A stretch of 64,000 nucleotides of DNA from Hoyosella levis (GTDB taxonomy: Bacteria; Actinomycetota; Actinomycetes; Mycobacteriales; Mycobacteriaceae): NCBI RefSeq assembly GCF_026008515.1, contig NZ_BQYM01000001.1:124001-188000 (forward strand), written 5' to 3'. The notes beneath the pieces were generated by a model. That model saw nothing but the letters and a program-made list of their open reading frames with translations. It made no database searches and was not told the origin of the DNA. Positions 53,876 through 63,030 of this stretch are shown here, piece after piece (within the stretch, counting starts at the first letter, position 1; every line of letters begins with the position of its first letter). The position numbers and the translations under genes were made by a program.

Positions 53876-55324
53876 ATGCCACCTCCCCAGCCGACCGCCG
53901 CGCGCAGCCAGCCCGGCGCGGCTCCCCCGGGGGCCTGGCCCGCGCTGTGGGCACTGTGCCTCGGCTTCTTCATGGTGCTGGTCGATTCCACGATCGTCGC
54001 CGTGGCGGTGCCGTCGATCATGGCGGGACTGGGCACCGACATCGCCACCACCGTGTGGGCATCGAGCGCGTACCTCCTCGCGTTCGCGGTCCCCTTGCTC
54101 ATCACCGGCAGGCTCGGCGACAGCCTCGGGCCCAAGCGGGTCTACATGGCCGGACTAGTAGTGTTCACCCTTTCCTCGCTGGCGTGCGGTCTCGCGGGGA
54201 CCATCGGGATGCTCATCGCGGCCCGTGTCGTGCAGGGGCTCGGCGCCTCGCTGATGAATCCGCAGACGATGGCGATCATCACGCGGCTGTTCCCCGCGCG
54301 GCGCCGCGGGGCAGCGCTGGGAATGTGGGGCGCGGTCGCCGGGGCCGCGACGCTGGCCGGGCCGCTGCTCGGTGGCCTGCTGGTCGGCACGCTCGGCTGG
54401 CAGTGGATCTTCTTCGTCAATGTGCCGCTGGGGTTCCTCGCGCTGGCGCTGGCCTGGCGGCTGGTGCCGGACCTGCCGCGCACCGCGCGCCGCCTCGATC
54501 TGCCGAGCGTGCTGCTCTCTGCCGCGGCAATGTTCCTGGTGGTGTTCGCCATCCAGGAGGGCCAGCGCTACGACTGGGGCCGGATCATCGGACTGGTGAC
54601 CGTGCCGGGGATGCTCGCCGCGGGCGTGGTGCTGCTCGTGGTGTTCGTCGTCCGCCAGCGTCGCCTCGCCGGCGGCGCGCTGATGCCGCTGTCGCTGTTC
54701 GCGCAGCGCAACTTCACGCTGGCCGCGATAGCGATCTCGACGATGGGGCTGGCGATGACCAGCATGTTCCTGCCGCTCATGGTGTACCTGCAGGACGGCC
54801 GGGGCCTCGATGCGATGGGCGCCTCCCTGCTCATCGTGCCGGTGGCGGTGCTGTCCGGGGTGCTTGCGCCGGTCGTGGGGCGCGTTATTGATCGCATCGA
54901 CGCCCGGCTCGTGGCCGTGCCGAGCCTGCTGCTGCTCGCTGGCGCCACGGCGGGGCTGGGATGGCTCATGGCCGTTGATGCCTCGCTCGACCTGATGCTG
55001 GTGCCGCTGGCCCTGATCGGCCTGGCCAACGCCGGGATCTGGTCGCCGCTGTCGACGACCGCCACGCGCGGCCTCGCCGCTGAGGTGGCGGGCGCGGGCG
55101 CCGGGGTCTACAACACCACCCGGCAGACCGGTGCGGTGCTCGGATCGGCGGGCATCGCCGCGCTCATGGAGGTCCGGCTGCGCTCGCTCGCGGCGGCGGG
55201 GGATCCCGGTGCGTTCAGCGTGGCGATGGGTCAATCGTTGCTGCTGCCGGCGCTCGCGGTGGCCGGGGGCGCGGTCGCCGCGATGTTCCTGCGGCCGGGC
55301 CACGATCGCGTGCCCGGGCAGTAG
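53876..55324 (+). CDS. MFS drug transporter, DHA2 (14-TMS) family
   Basis: A 482-residue exporter with 14 predicted membrane helices. Markers are LDSTIV-like LVDSTIVAVAVPSIMAGLG in helix 1, GRLGDSLGPKRVYMAG (motif A), RVVQGLGASLMNPQTMAIITRLFPARRRGAALGMWGAVAGAATLAGPLLGGLLVG (motif C region) and WQWIFFVNVPLG. DHA2 proteins such as EmrB, LfrA and Stp expel drugs and dyes using the proton gradient. Substrate is unknown. No regulator gene adjoins it. TGGAG lies just upstream of the ATG. Confidence 0.92.
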   Translation: MPPPQPTAARSQPGAAPPGAWPALWALCLGFFMVLVDSTIVAVAVPSIMAGLGTDIATTVWASSAYLLAFAVPLLITGRLGDSLGPKRVYMAGLVVFTLSSLACGLAGTIGMLIAARVVQGLGASLMNPQTMAIITRLFPARRRGAALGMWGAVAGAATLAGPLLGGLLVGTLGWQWIFFVNVPLGFLALALAWRLVPDLPRTARRLDLPSVLLSAAAMFLVVFAIQEGQRYDWGRIIGLVTVPGMLAAGVVLLVVFVVRQRRLAGGALMPLSLFAQRNFTLAAIAISTMGLAMTSMFLPLMVYLQDGRGLDAMGASLLIVPVAVLSGVLAPVVGRVIDRIDARLVAVPSLLLLAGATAGLGWLMAVDASLDLMLVPLALIGLANAGIWSPLSTTATRGLAAEVAGAGAGVYNTTRQTGAVLGSAGIAALMEVRLRSLAAAGDPGAFSVAMGQSLLLPALAVAGGAVAAMFLRPGHDRVPGQ

Positions 55325-55482
55325 CGCGGGGCTACCGCGTAGCACCGAGGTGTTACAACTCAGTCACGCTTGGCGGGGGCAGGGCGCAGGGCCCTGCAGT
55401 GATCGGCGTGCCGTGGCAGGGTCGGCCCGAGGAACCTTCCCGGCACTCGTGCCTGCAACCGAACGAGTAAGGAGCCCACACC

Positions 55483-56391
55483 GTGGCCGCACCGACCCCG
55501 AGTCCTGCCTCATCCCCTCGCCCTGGCCGGGCGCTGCGCGGCGCGGCGATCGCCGTTCCCGCCTCCCTCGCCCTGCTCGTTGCTGGCTGCTCGAGCGACT
55601 CCCTGAGCGTCGACGATCTGCGCGAGGAGGGCGTGGTCACCGTCGGGTTCGCCGGGGAGGCGCCGTATAGCTATGAGGAGAACGGCGAGCTCACCGGCGG
55701 CACCGTCGCCCTGCACCGGGAGATCTTCGGCGAGCTGGGCATCGACGAGGTCGCGGGCGTGCAGACCGAGTTCGGATCGCTCATCCCGGGCCTCAACGCC
55801 GGACGGTTCGACGCGGTGAGCGCGGGCATGTCGATCCTGCCCGACCGCTGCGAGCAAGCACTGTTCAGCGAGCCCGAGATCATGTACACCACCGCATTGA
55901 TGGTGCCCGAGGGCAACCCGATGAACCTGTCGGACATGCAATCCCTCGCGGACTCCGGGGCAAGCATCGCCGCGCTGACCGGCGCGATCGAGGTCGACTA
56001 CGCCAACACCCTTGGCATCGACGTCACGCCGGTGGGCGATCCGATCGATGGCATGGACGCGGTGATCAACGGACGGGTCGATGCGTTCGCGCTCACCGGA
56101 GTATCGCTGAATCACATGGCCAAGGGGCGCCCCGATGCCCCGGTCGAGGTCACTGAATCGTTCGTCGCGGTCATCGACGGCGTGCCGCAGATCGGCGCGG
56201 GCGGCACCGTGTTCCGCCAGGACGACGAGGAGCTGCGCGACGCCTACAACGAGAAGCTCGCCGAGATCAAGTCCGACGAGCAGCGCTGGCTCGAGCTCAT
56301 GGAGCCCTTCGGGTTCAGCATCAACGAGCTGCCCCCCGAGGACCTGACCACCGAGGCCCTGTGCGAGGGCGTCCCGGTCACTGACGAGTAG
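55483..56391 (+). CDS. ehuB: Ectoine/amino-acid ABC importer substrate-binding lipoprotein EhuB
   Basis: A 302-residue solute-binding lipoprotein. The signal ends in a lipobox LLVAGC (Cys36). The domain pattern GVVTVGFAGEAPYSYEENGELTGGTVALHREIFGELGIDEVAGVQTEFGSLIPGLNAGRFDAVSAGMSILPDRCEQALFSEP matches EhuB (ectoine/hydroxyectoine) of family 3 amino-acid binding proteins. The GTG start follows AAGGAG. It is the first of four genes in ehuBCDA order. EhuB from Sinorhizobium binds ectoine; the same substrate is inferred here. Confidence 0.85.
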   Translation: MAAPTPSPASSPRPGRALRGAAIAVPASLALLVAGCSSDSLSVDDLREEGVVTVGFAGEAPYSYEENGELTGGTVALHREIFGELGIDEVAGVQTEFGSLIPGLNAGRFDAVSAGMSILPDRCEQALFSEPEIMYTTALMVPEGNPMNLSDMQSLADSGASIAALTGAIEVDYANTLGIDVTPVGDPIDGMDAVINGRVDAFALTGVSLNHMAKGRPDAPVEVTESFVAVIDGVPQIGAGGTVFRQDDEELRDAYNEKLAEIKSDEQRWLELMEPFGFSINELPPEDLTTEALCEGVPVTDE

Positions 56392-56397
56392 CACGCG

Positions 56398-57120
56398 ATG
56401 AGCAACTTCGACGCGCTGCGCGACGCCGCTCCCCGCATCATCGACGGCATCCTCATCACGGTGCAGTTGACGCTCGGCGGGGCGGCGCTCGCGCTGCTCG
56501 TGGCGATCGTGCTCGGGCTGTCCGCGCGGGCCCGCCAGTGGCCCGTGCGGTGGTCGGCCCGCTCCATCATCGAGGTCTTCCGTGGCACCTCGCTGCTCGT
56601 GCAGTTGTTCTGGTTGTTCTTCGTGCTGCCTGCCTTCGGGGTGCGCCTCGAGCCGATCGTCGTCGGCATCCTCGCGCTCGGCCTCAACTATGGCGCGTAC
56701 GGCGCCGAGGTGGTGCGCGGCTCGATCAACGCGGTGCCGCGCGTGCAGTGGGAAGCAACCGTCGCGATGGGCTTCGGCCCCGTGCAGCGCATGCGCCGCG
56801 TGATCTTCCCCCAGGCGTGGGTGCTGATGATCCCGGCGCTCGGCAACCTGCTCATCCACCTGCTCAAGGGCACCGCCGTGGTCACCACCATCACCTTGCA
56901 GGACCTGACGTTCCAGGTGGACCGGCTGCGCGAGACCACTGGCGACACGTTCTTCGCGTTCGGCTTCGCCCTGATCGTCTACTTCATCATCGCGCTGCTC
57001 CTCACCTTTGGCGTCCATCTTGTCGAGGCACGGGCCAAGCACAAGCTCGGCCGCGGCCCCTCGATGCGCGAGATCCTGCGGCTCGACCCCGATACCGTCA
57101 TCCCCGCGAAGGCACGGTGA
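56398..57120 (+). CDS. ehuC: Ectoine/amino-acid ABC importer permease EhuC
   Basis: A 240-residue His/Glu/Gln/Arg/opine-type permease. It has an N-terminal helix pair, RSIIEVFRGTSLLVQLFWLFFVLP, the EAA loop YGAEVVRGSINAVPRVQWEATVAMGFGPVQRMRRVIFPQAW and a final GDTFFAFGFALIVYFIIALLLT helix. It starts 6 bases after ehuB and pairs with EhuD to form the membrane channel. Confidence 0.88.
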   Translation: MSNFDALRDAAPRIIDGILITVQLTLGGAALALLVAIVLGLSARARQWPVRWSARSIIEVFRGTSLLVQLFWLFFVLPAFGVRLEPIVVGILALGLNYGAYGAEVVRGSINAVPRVQWEATVAMGFGPVQRMRRVIFPQAWVLMIPALGNLLIHLLKGTAVVTTITLQDLTFQVDRLRETTGDTFFAFGFALIVYFIIALLLTFGVHLVEARAKHKLGRGPSMREILRLDPDTVIPAKAR

Positions 57121-57129
57121 GGAGCAGCC

Positions 57130-57777
57130 ATGTGGAACTGGAACACCGCCTGGGACGCGCTGCCCGTGCTGCTCGAGGGCTTCCGCATCACCTTGCTCGC
57201 CACTGTGCTCGGCTTCGGCATCGCCGCGGCGCTGGGCCTGGTGGTGGCGGTTCTGCGGATCACGCTGCCGGGATGGGTTAGCTTCCCCCTGGCCGCGATC
57301 ATGCAGTTCATCCGCCTGACGCCGCTGGTGGTGCAGCTGTTGTTCGTCTTCTACGCGGTGCCCCCGAGCGTCTCGGGCCTGCAGGTCGGCATCATCGTGC
57401 TCGGGGTGCACTACTCGGCCTACATGGCGGAGGTCTACCGCGCGGGCATCGAGGACGTGCCCAAGGGACAGTGGGAGGCCGCACGCGCTCTGTCGCTGCC
57501 GCCGGGGCGCACCTGGCGGGCCGTGATCCTGCCGCAGGCCATCCGCCGGATCATCCCCTCGCTCGGCAACTACGCCGTCTCGATGTTCAAGGACACCCCG
57601 TTCCTGTTCGTCATCTTCGTGGCCGAGATGGTCACGCGCGCGCAGCAGTACGGGGCGCAGACGTTCCGCTATGTCGAGGCGATCACTCTCGCCGGCGTGA
57701 TCTTCCTCGTCGCGAGCCTCGTCACCGCCTACTTCATCCGCAAACTGGAGGATCGCTATGCCCAGAAGCCAGGCTGA
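57130..57777 (+). CDS. ehuD: Ectoine/amino-acid ABC importer permease EhuD
   Basis: A 215-residue permease of the same family. The EAA loop is YMAEVYRAGIEDVPKGQWEAARALSLPPGRTWRAVILPQAIRRIIPSLGNY. A GGAG site precedes the ATG, 9 bases after ehuC. It overlaps ehuA by 20 bases. Confidence 0.88.
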   Translation: MWNWNTAWDALPVLLEGFRITLLATVLGFGIAAALGLVVAVLRITLPGWVSFPLAAIMQFIRLTPLVVQLLFVFYAVPPSVSGLQVGIIVLGVHYSAYMAEVYRAGIEDVPKGQWEAARALSLPPGRTWRAVILPQAIRRIIPSLGNYAVSMFKDTPFLFVIFVAEMVTRAQQYGAQTFRYVEAITLAGVIFLVASLVTAYFIRKLEDRYAQKPG

Positions 57778-58585
57778 CCCCGCAGCAAGCGAGCCCGGAT
57801 CACGCGGAACCGGGGATGAACCCATGATCCGGTTCGACAACGTGCTCAAGCGCTTCGGTGACAACGTCGTGCTCGACCACCTTGATTTCGCCATCGACCG
57901 GGGCGAGCGCGTCACCCTCATCGGCCCCTCCGGCTCGGGCAAGACCACCATCCTGCGGCTGCTGATGACGCTCGAGACCCTCAACGACGGCGTGATCTGG
58001 GTCGGCGGGCAGCCGTTCTCCCACGAGCAGCGCCGCGGCAAGCTCGTGCCCGCCAGCGAGAAGTACCTGCGCGTCGCGCGCCGCCGCATCGGCATGGTCT
58101 TCCAGCACTTCAACCTGTTCCCGAACATGACCGTGATGGAGAACCTCACCGAGGCGCCCGTGCATGTCCTCGGCCGCGACAAGGCCACCGCGCGCGACCG
58201 GGCGCGCGAGCTGCTCGATCTCGTCGGGCTCGCCGACAAGGAGAACGCGCACCCCACCCAGCTCTCCGGCGGGCAGCAGCAGCGCGTCGCGATCGCCCGG
58301 GCCCTCGCCATGGATCCCGAGATCCTGCTGCTCGACGAGGTGACCTCCGCGCTCGACCCCGAGCTGGTGGTCGGTGTGCTCAACGTGCTGCGCGACATCG
58401 CCAACAGCACTGACATCACCATGTTGATCGTCACCCATGAGATGCAGTTCGCTCGCGACGTCTCCGATCGCGTGATGATGTTCGACAAGGGCCGGGTCCT
58501 CGAGGACGGGCCGCCCGAGCAGATCTTCACCGATCCCGCGCACGAGCGCACCCGTTCCTTCCTCAAGGCAGTGGTCAGCCACTAG
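57758..58585 (+). CDS. ehuA: Ectoine/amino-acid ABC importer ATPase EhuA
   Basis: A 275-residue ATPase. Walker A GPSGSGKTT, Q-loop region GMVFQHFNLFPNMTVMENLTEAP, signature LSGGQQQRVAIARAL, Walker B ILLLDEVTSALDPE and H-loop IVTHEM are all intact. The ATG at 57758 has GGAGG at good spacing inside the ehuD end, so I prefer it over the inner ATG at 57824. Last gene of ehuBCDA. Confidence 0.9.
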   Translation: MPRSQADPAASEPGSRGTGDEPMIRFDNVLKRFGDNVVLDHLDFAIDRGERVTLIGPSGSGKTTILRLLMTLETLNDGVIWVGGQPFSHEQRRGKLVPASEKYLRVARRRIGMVFQHFNLFPNMTVMENLTEAPVHVLGRDKATARDRARELLDLVGLADKENAHPTQLSGGQQQRVAIARALAMDPEILLLDEVTSALDPELVVGVLNVLRDIANSTDITMLIVTHEMQFARDVSDRVMMFDKGRVLEDGPPEQIFTDPAHERTRSFLKAVVSH

Positions 58586-58700
58586 CATTCCGGCATCGGA
58601 TTCCGCTGCCCGCACCACGTCGGCGGCGCGCTGCCTTTATAGTTGTCTCACGTCATAGCGCTGCCACCATTGCGGCGTGGATCATATTGGGAGGTCAGGG

Positions 58701-59690
58701 ATGCGGGCAGCTACACATCAACGGCGGTCGCGCCGGAGCATCGGCGGGATAGTCATCGCCCTGCTCGCGCTCATCGTGCCTTTGCTCGGCGCTGCCCCCG
58801 CCTCCGCCGCGCCCCGCGTCGACCGCATCGACTGGGTCACCGACCGGTTCGCGATCGTGCACGTGTACTCCCCCTCGATGAACAAGGTGATCCCCAACGA
58901 GGTGTTCCTGCCCGCCAACCGTGGCGCGGCGAGCCCCTCGCTGTACTTGCTGCCCGGTGTCGACGGCGGCCAGGAGGCCAACAGCTGGTTCCGCTCCACC
59001 AACCTCGAGGACTTCTTCGCCAACAAGCACGTCAAGGTGGTCAGCCCCATCGGCGGCCGCTACAGCCTCTACACCGACTGGAATACCGACGACCCGATCC
59101 TCGGCCGCAACAAGTGGATCACCTACCTCAGCCACGAGCTGCCCTCGGTGATCGACGCGACGTTCCCCTCCACGGGCCGCAACGCCGTGGGCGGGCTGTC
59201 GCTGAGCGGTGCCTCCGCCCTTGATCTCGGGATCCAGGCGCCGGGCCGCTTCCAGGCCGTCGCCTCCTACAGCGGCTGCCCGCGCGTCAGCTCGCCGGAA
59301 TCCGTCGCCACCTACGCCGCGGTCGTCGCGTTCGGCGGCGGCAACGTGTTCAACGCCTACGGGCCTCCCACCGCACCGGGCTGGTACGAGCATGACCCCT
59401 CGCTCAACGCCGATCGCCTCCGCGGCAAGGCGATCTATCTCGCCGCGGCATCCGGCATCCCTGGCGATCGGGACTTCTCCACCGGCCTCAACCCCGGCCT
59501 GCAGGCCCTCGGCGCAGGAATCATCGAGGGCGCGACCGGAGCATGCACGGCAGCGTTCGCCAACCAGCTCACCCAGATGGGGATCCCGCACACCTACACG
59601 CGGCAGGACACCGGCGCGCACACGTGGGGTTTGTTCGAGCACCAGATGCGTGATTCCTGGCGCGTGCTCGGCCCCGCCATCGGCGGATAG
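58701..59690 (+). CDS. Secreted esterase of the antigen 85 / mycolyltransferase family
   Basis: A 329-residue exported alpha/beta hydrolase. A twin-arginine-like basic start (RRSRRS) and hydrophobic core end at ASAAPRVDR. The family pattern is clear: NEVFLPANRGAASPSLYLLPGVDGG, GLSLSG nucleophile (GxSxG, about residue 170), YSGCPRVSS and a late histidine in GAHTWGLFEHQMRDSW. Antigen 85 proteins move mycolic acids between trehalose esters and arabinogalactan; the C-terminal extension of some relatives is absent. The ATG at 58701 has GGGAGG upstream. Its presence supports a mycolate-bearing host. Confidence 0.88.
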   Translation: MRAATHQRRSRRSIGGIVIALLALIVPLLGAAPASAAPRVDRIDWVTDRFAIVHVYSPSMNKVIPNEVFLPANRGAASPSLYLLPGVDGGQEANSWFRSTNLEDFFANKHVKVVSPIGGRYSLYTDWNTDDPILGRNKWITYLSHELPSVIDATFPSTGRNAVGGLSLSGASALDLGIQAPGRFQAVASYSGCPRVSSPESVATYAAVVAFGGGNVFNAYGPPTAPGWYEHDPSLNADRLRGKAIYLAAASGIPGDRDFSTGLNPGLQALGAGIIEGATGACTAAFANQLTQMGIPHTYTRQDTGAHTWGLFEHQMRDSWRVLGPAIGG

Positions 59691-59709
59691 GGCCGCTCGC
59701 TCGGCGCCG

Positions 59710-59736
59710 GGGGCCAGAACTCTAGGCGCTGGCCCC
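59710..59736 (+). terminator. Hairpin terminator after the mycolyltransferase gene
   Basis: GGGGCCAG (59710-59717) pairs perfectly with CTGGCCCC (59729-59736) around an 11-base loop, 20 bases after the stop codon. Confidence 0.6.
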
Positions 59737-59747
59737 TCCTCAAGACC

Positions 59748-59816
59748 CAAAAGCACCGGAAGCTGTCAAACGCGAGAGAAATCGTCTCGGGTTTGATGCG
59801 ACTTCCGGTGCTTTTG
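59748..59816. repeat. Dispersed hairpin repeat, family C copy 2
   Basis: Perfect 15-base outer stem CAAAAGCACCGGAAG (59748-59762) with its complement at 59802-59816, plus inner TCAAAC/GTTTGA and CGAGA/TCTCG stems. It begins with the same 28 bases as copy 1 (29944 onward) apart from one base. It lies between the convergent mycolyltransferase and membrane-protein genes. Confidence 0.75.
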
Positions 59817-59901
59817 CGTTGCCCTGGCCGTCGCGCACTCGGACCTCGCCCGATGAGCGCTCGGACCTGGCCGGGAGGCGCCTCATACCCGGCCCCGGGC
59901 C

Positions 59902-60528
59902 CTACGACGCGAGGGACTCGCTGCGCTCCTTCGAGCCACGCAGCGTGCTGATGAAGTCATGCAGCGCGGTGGCACCGCCAACCAGCACCGCGGCGGAGAG
60001 CACCCAGTCGATGGCCATCGGAACGTGCGGCGAGCGGATCGTCACCTCGAACAGCCCGGTATCGAGCGCGGCAAGGAAGAGGAAGCTCAGCCCGAAGCCC
60101 ACCACGGCGGTGAGGATGCGCAGCTCCCGGCGTGCCGCCCGCACCGCGGACTCGGCGGCGATGACCGCGCCTGGATCGACGCCCCCGCCGGCCACGCCTG
60201 ACCGTGCCGCCGCCCGCTGCTCGCGAAGCACCCGCTCCGCCGCCACCTTCCGCGACTCCGGGAACATCGCGCCGAACCGCCCGAACACAAAGTCGAGTAC
60301 GGAGACCAGCATCTCGTTGATCCGCTCGACGCCCTGCGCGATGACGTAGAGCACCGCGAGCGCCGATACTCCCTCGACGAACACAAAATCCTCGTCCGGC
60401 GCGATCAACCAGTTGAGCAGCAGCCCCGCGAGGACAAGCATGGCGGCGACCGCGAGGCTGCCGAGGACGTAGCGCGCGCGCACCGTGTCGTCATGCACCG
60501 TGTCGTGGTTCACGGCGGTTGCTGTCAT
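59902..60528 (-). CDS. Membrane protein of unknown function
   Basis: A 208-residue protein with four predicted membrane helices arranged as two pairs. The central soluble part (VERINEMLVSVLDFVFGRFGAMFPESRKVAAERVLREQRAAARSGV...ESAVRAARRELRILTAVVGFGLSFLFLAALDTGLFEV) is charged and helical. I do not recognise a named family. The ATG at 60528 has AAGGAG upstream, so the longer frame to 60609 is rejected. It appears to stand alone. Confidence 0.75.
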   Translation of the reverse strand: MTATAVNHDTVHDDTVRARYVLGSLAVAAMLVLAGLLLNWLIAPDEDFVFVEGVSALAVLYVIAQGVERINEMLVSVLDFVFGRFGAMFPESRKVAAERVLREQRAAARSGVAGGGVDPGAVIAAESAVRAARRELRILTAVVGFGLSFLFLAALDTGLFEVTIRSPHVPMAIDWVLSAAVLVGGATALHDFISTLRGSKERSESLAS

Positions 60529-60751
60529 GGTGCTGCTCCTTGCATCTAGTGGCTGCTCGAGCGCCGGCGCTTGATGGGTCGCCGTGATGGTAGCCGCTCG
60601 GGGTGACATGGATCATCGGGCAGCCACGCTGTGACCGGGCCCACACGCTCAGAGTGAAAAGGCTTGCACCCATTCATCTTTCGTGCAACAGCTCGGTCTC
60701 CTCGCGCCGTGGCGGTAGGCCCTCCCGTGATCCTCGCCTAGCGTGGACGCC

Positions 60752-61966
60752 ATGCTCATGAGCCTCCGCGCCCGCCGCATGCCGGGTCTTGCCCTGGTCG
60801 CTATTGCAGCGGCCTGCGCGCCCGTCATGCTGACCGCCGCGCCCGCTGCGGTTGCCGCGCCCCCACCGGGGATCGATTCGCGCGGGCCCGCCGCGGTGAT
60901 GCCCGCCGCGGGCGGCATCGTGGAGTCCTCCGCGCTCGACCCGGGGATCCGCCTCCCCGGCGCCGGGCACGCGTACCGCATGACCTACGCCACGACGAGC
61001 GCGCGCGGGGACGCCGCCTTGTCCAACGCCACCGTGCAAGTGCCCGAGGGCACGCCACCGCCGGGCGGCTGGCCCGTCATCGCTTGGGCGCACGGCACCA
61101 CCGGCATCGGCGACGGCTGCGCGCCGTCCACTGATCCGGCAGCGGACCGGGACTATCCGGGGTACTGGTTGCGGCAGGGCTTCGCGATCGTGGCCACCGA
61201 CTATGCCGGGCTGGGCACGCCCGGCATCCACCCCTATCTGCATGGAGGCTCGGCGGCGAGCAGCGTCGCGGACTCCGTGCGTGCTGCTCGGTCCTTGAAC
61301 CTGCGATTGTCCCGCGACTGGGTGGCGATCGGGCACTCGCAGGGCGGTCACGCGGTCATCGAGCTCGCGCGGCAACCGGAAGCGAGCACTGATGGCCTGC
61401 GGGGAGTGGTGGCGCTCGCCCCGGCGGTCCCGCTGCCTCTGCTGCTCGACAACGGCACGCCCGAGGCGCGCTCGCTGCCCGGGCACGAGACCGCGTTCCT
61501 GCTCTATATCCTCGCGGGGCTCGCCGATACCTATCCGCAGGTGCCCATCGCGGATGCGCTGACCGGGCAGGGGCGACAACTGCTCGCGAGCGCCGAGCAC
61601 CAATGCAGCGGCGAGCTCGCTGGCAGGCTCGACGGCGTTCGGCTCGATGAGATCCTCGCCCGCCCGCTGCGCGGGGTGCCCGGGCTCGTCGGTGCCGCCA
61701 CCGAGTACCTCGGGCTGCGCAGCACCGGCTACGTCACGCGGATCCTCGTGGCGCAGGGCCTTGACGACTCCCTGCCCCCGAGCGGGCCCATCGGCCTCGC
61801 CGACCAGATCCATTCCAGCGGTGGTCCTGTCACGCTGCGCACCTATCCGGGCGTGGACCATGGCGGCGTTCTCGAGGCCTCCGCGCAGGATGCCCGGTCG
61901 TTCGTCGACGCCGTTCTCGGCCCCGCGCCCGAGCAGGCCCTGCGGGGCAGCGGCCTCGGTGGCTAG
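60752..61966 (+). CDS. Secreted lipase/esterase (LIP family)
   Basis: A 404-residue exported serine hydrolase. The signal peptide covers RRMPGLALVAIAAACAPVMLTAAPAAVAAP. The hydrolase shows AWAHGTTGIGDGCAPS (oxyanion), ATDYAGLGTPG, nucleophile GHSQGGHA (about residue 195), a late acid in VAQGLDDSLPP and histidine in YPGVDHGG. Family members hydrolyse triacylglycerol and other esters outside the cell. The ATG at 60752 has no ribosome site but follows a TAGCGT box, so it may be leaderless; ATG 60758 is an alternative. Confidence 0.87.
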   Translation: MLMSLRARRMPGLALVAIAAACAPVMLTAAPAAVAAPPPGIDSRGPAAVMPAAGGIVESSALDPGIRLPGAGHAYRMTYATTSARGDAALSNATVQVPEGTPPPGGWPVIAWAHGTTGIGDGCAPSTDPAADRDYPGYWLRQGFAIVATDYAGLGTPGIHPYLHGGSAASSVADSVRAARSLNLRLSRDWVAIGHSQGGHAVIELARQPEASTDGLRGVVALAPAVPLPLLLDNGTPEARSLPGHETAFLLYILAGLADTYPQVPIADALTGQGRQLLASAEHQCSGELAGRLDGVRLDEILARPLRGVPGLVGAATEYLGLRSTGYVTRILVAQGLDDSLPPSGPIGLADQIHSSGGPVTLRTYPGVDHGGVLEASAQDARSFVDAVLGPAPEQALRGSGLGG

Positions 61967-62094
61967 CGCGCCCCGGCCGCTCGACGTGCCCGGTCGATAA
62001 CGATTTCGGCGATTGCGGCAACTTCGCGCGTCCTCGTCGGTAACGGTGGAGGGTAGCGGGCATCCGGCCCGCTCACAGGCTAGGAGGCAAGCCC

Positions 62095-63030
62095 ATGCAT
62101 GGTGCCCGACGCAGTTTCCTCACCCGATCATTCGCGGGCGCAGCGGTTCTCGCGATCAGCGCGACGCTGGGCGCCTGCGTCGGGGAGGGTGGCAATCCGT
62201 TGACCGAGGGCGAGGGCAGCGGTGGCAGCGGGGATATCGTGGTGGGCTCGGCGAACTTCCCCGAGAGCGTGCTGCTCGCCGAGATCTATGCGCAGGCGCT
62301 CGAGGCGACGGGTGCCGAGGTGGAGCGGACCTACAACATCGGTAGCCGCGAGATCTACTACGGCCAGGTCGAGGCTGGCGCGATCAGCCTCATGCCCGAG
62401 TACAACGGGGCGCTGCTCGCCTACCTCGAGGAGGACGCGACGGCGCGGAGCACCGAGGAGATCAATGCCGCGCTCGCCGAGGCGCTCCCGGAGGGGCTCG
62501 AGATCCTTGATTCTGCCTCTGCCCAGAACGTCGATGCGCTGGTGGTCACCGAGGACACCGCGGACCGGTTCGATCTCGATACCATCGCGGATCTCGCACC
62601 CGTGGCCGGGGACATGCGCGTGGGCGCGGCCCCGGAGTTCGAGACGCGCGAGCAGGGCCTCGTGGGCATCGAGGAGACGTATGGGGTGGTGTTCGGGGAG
62701 TTCGTTTCCACCGACAACTCCGGGCCGCTGACGATCTCCGCGCTCGCGCGCGGCGATATCGATGTCGCCAACATCTATTCGACCGATCCGGCGCTGTCGT
62801 CCAGGCCTTTCGTGGTGCTCGAGGACACCGAGTCCGTGTTCGGCGCGCAGAACATCACGCCCCTGGTGTCGAAGGGAGCGCTCGGCGACGATGCGGTGGA
62901 CCGCGCCAACGAGGTATCGGCGCAGTTGACCACCGATACCCTCGCCGGACTGCTGGCGTCGGTCATCACTGATCAGCGTGATGTCAACGAGGTCGCCGCC
63001 GAGTGGCTCGCTGAGCAAGGGCTCGCGTGA
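62095..63030 (+). CDS. Osmoprotectant ABC importer substrate-binding lipoprotein (ProX/OpuCC type)
   Basis: A 311-residue solute-binding lipoprotein with a twin-arginine-like start (RRSFLTRS) and lipobox LGAC (Cys28). The OpuAC-type pattern is clear: IVVGSANFPESVLLAEIYAQALEATGAEVERTYNIGSREIYYGQVEAGAISLMPEYNGALLAYL and later VFGAQNITPLVSK. Relatives bind glycine betaine, choline or carnitine. AGGAGG precedes the ATG. It overlaps the ATPase gene by 4 bases (GTGA). Confidence 0.88.
   Translation: MHGARRSFLTRSFAGAAVLAISATLGACVGEGGNPLTEGEGSGGSGDIVVGSANFPESVLLAEIYAQALEATGAEVERTYNIGSREIYYGQVEAGAISLMPEYNGALLAYLEEDATARSTEEINAALAEALPEGLEILDSASAQNVDALVVTEDTADRFDLDTIADLAPVAGDMRVGAAPEFETREQGLVGIEETYGVVFGEFVSTDNSGPLTISALARGDIDVANIYSTDPALSSRPFVVLEDTESVFGAQNITPLVSKGALGDDAVDRANEVSAQLTTDTLAGLLASVITDQRDVNEVAAEWLAEQGLA

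Noticed and set aside
55510-58566. 1018-codon open frame antisense to ehuBCDA
   Set aside because: It mirrors four well-supported genes, has the low-complexity His/Arg/Gly composition of a GC-rich shadow frame and no domain or ribosome site.
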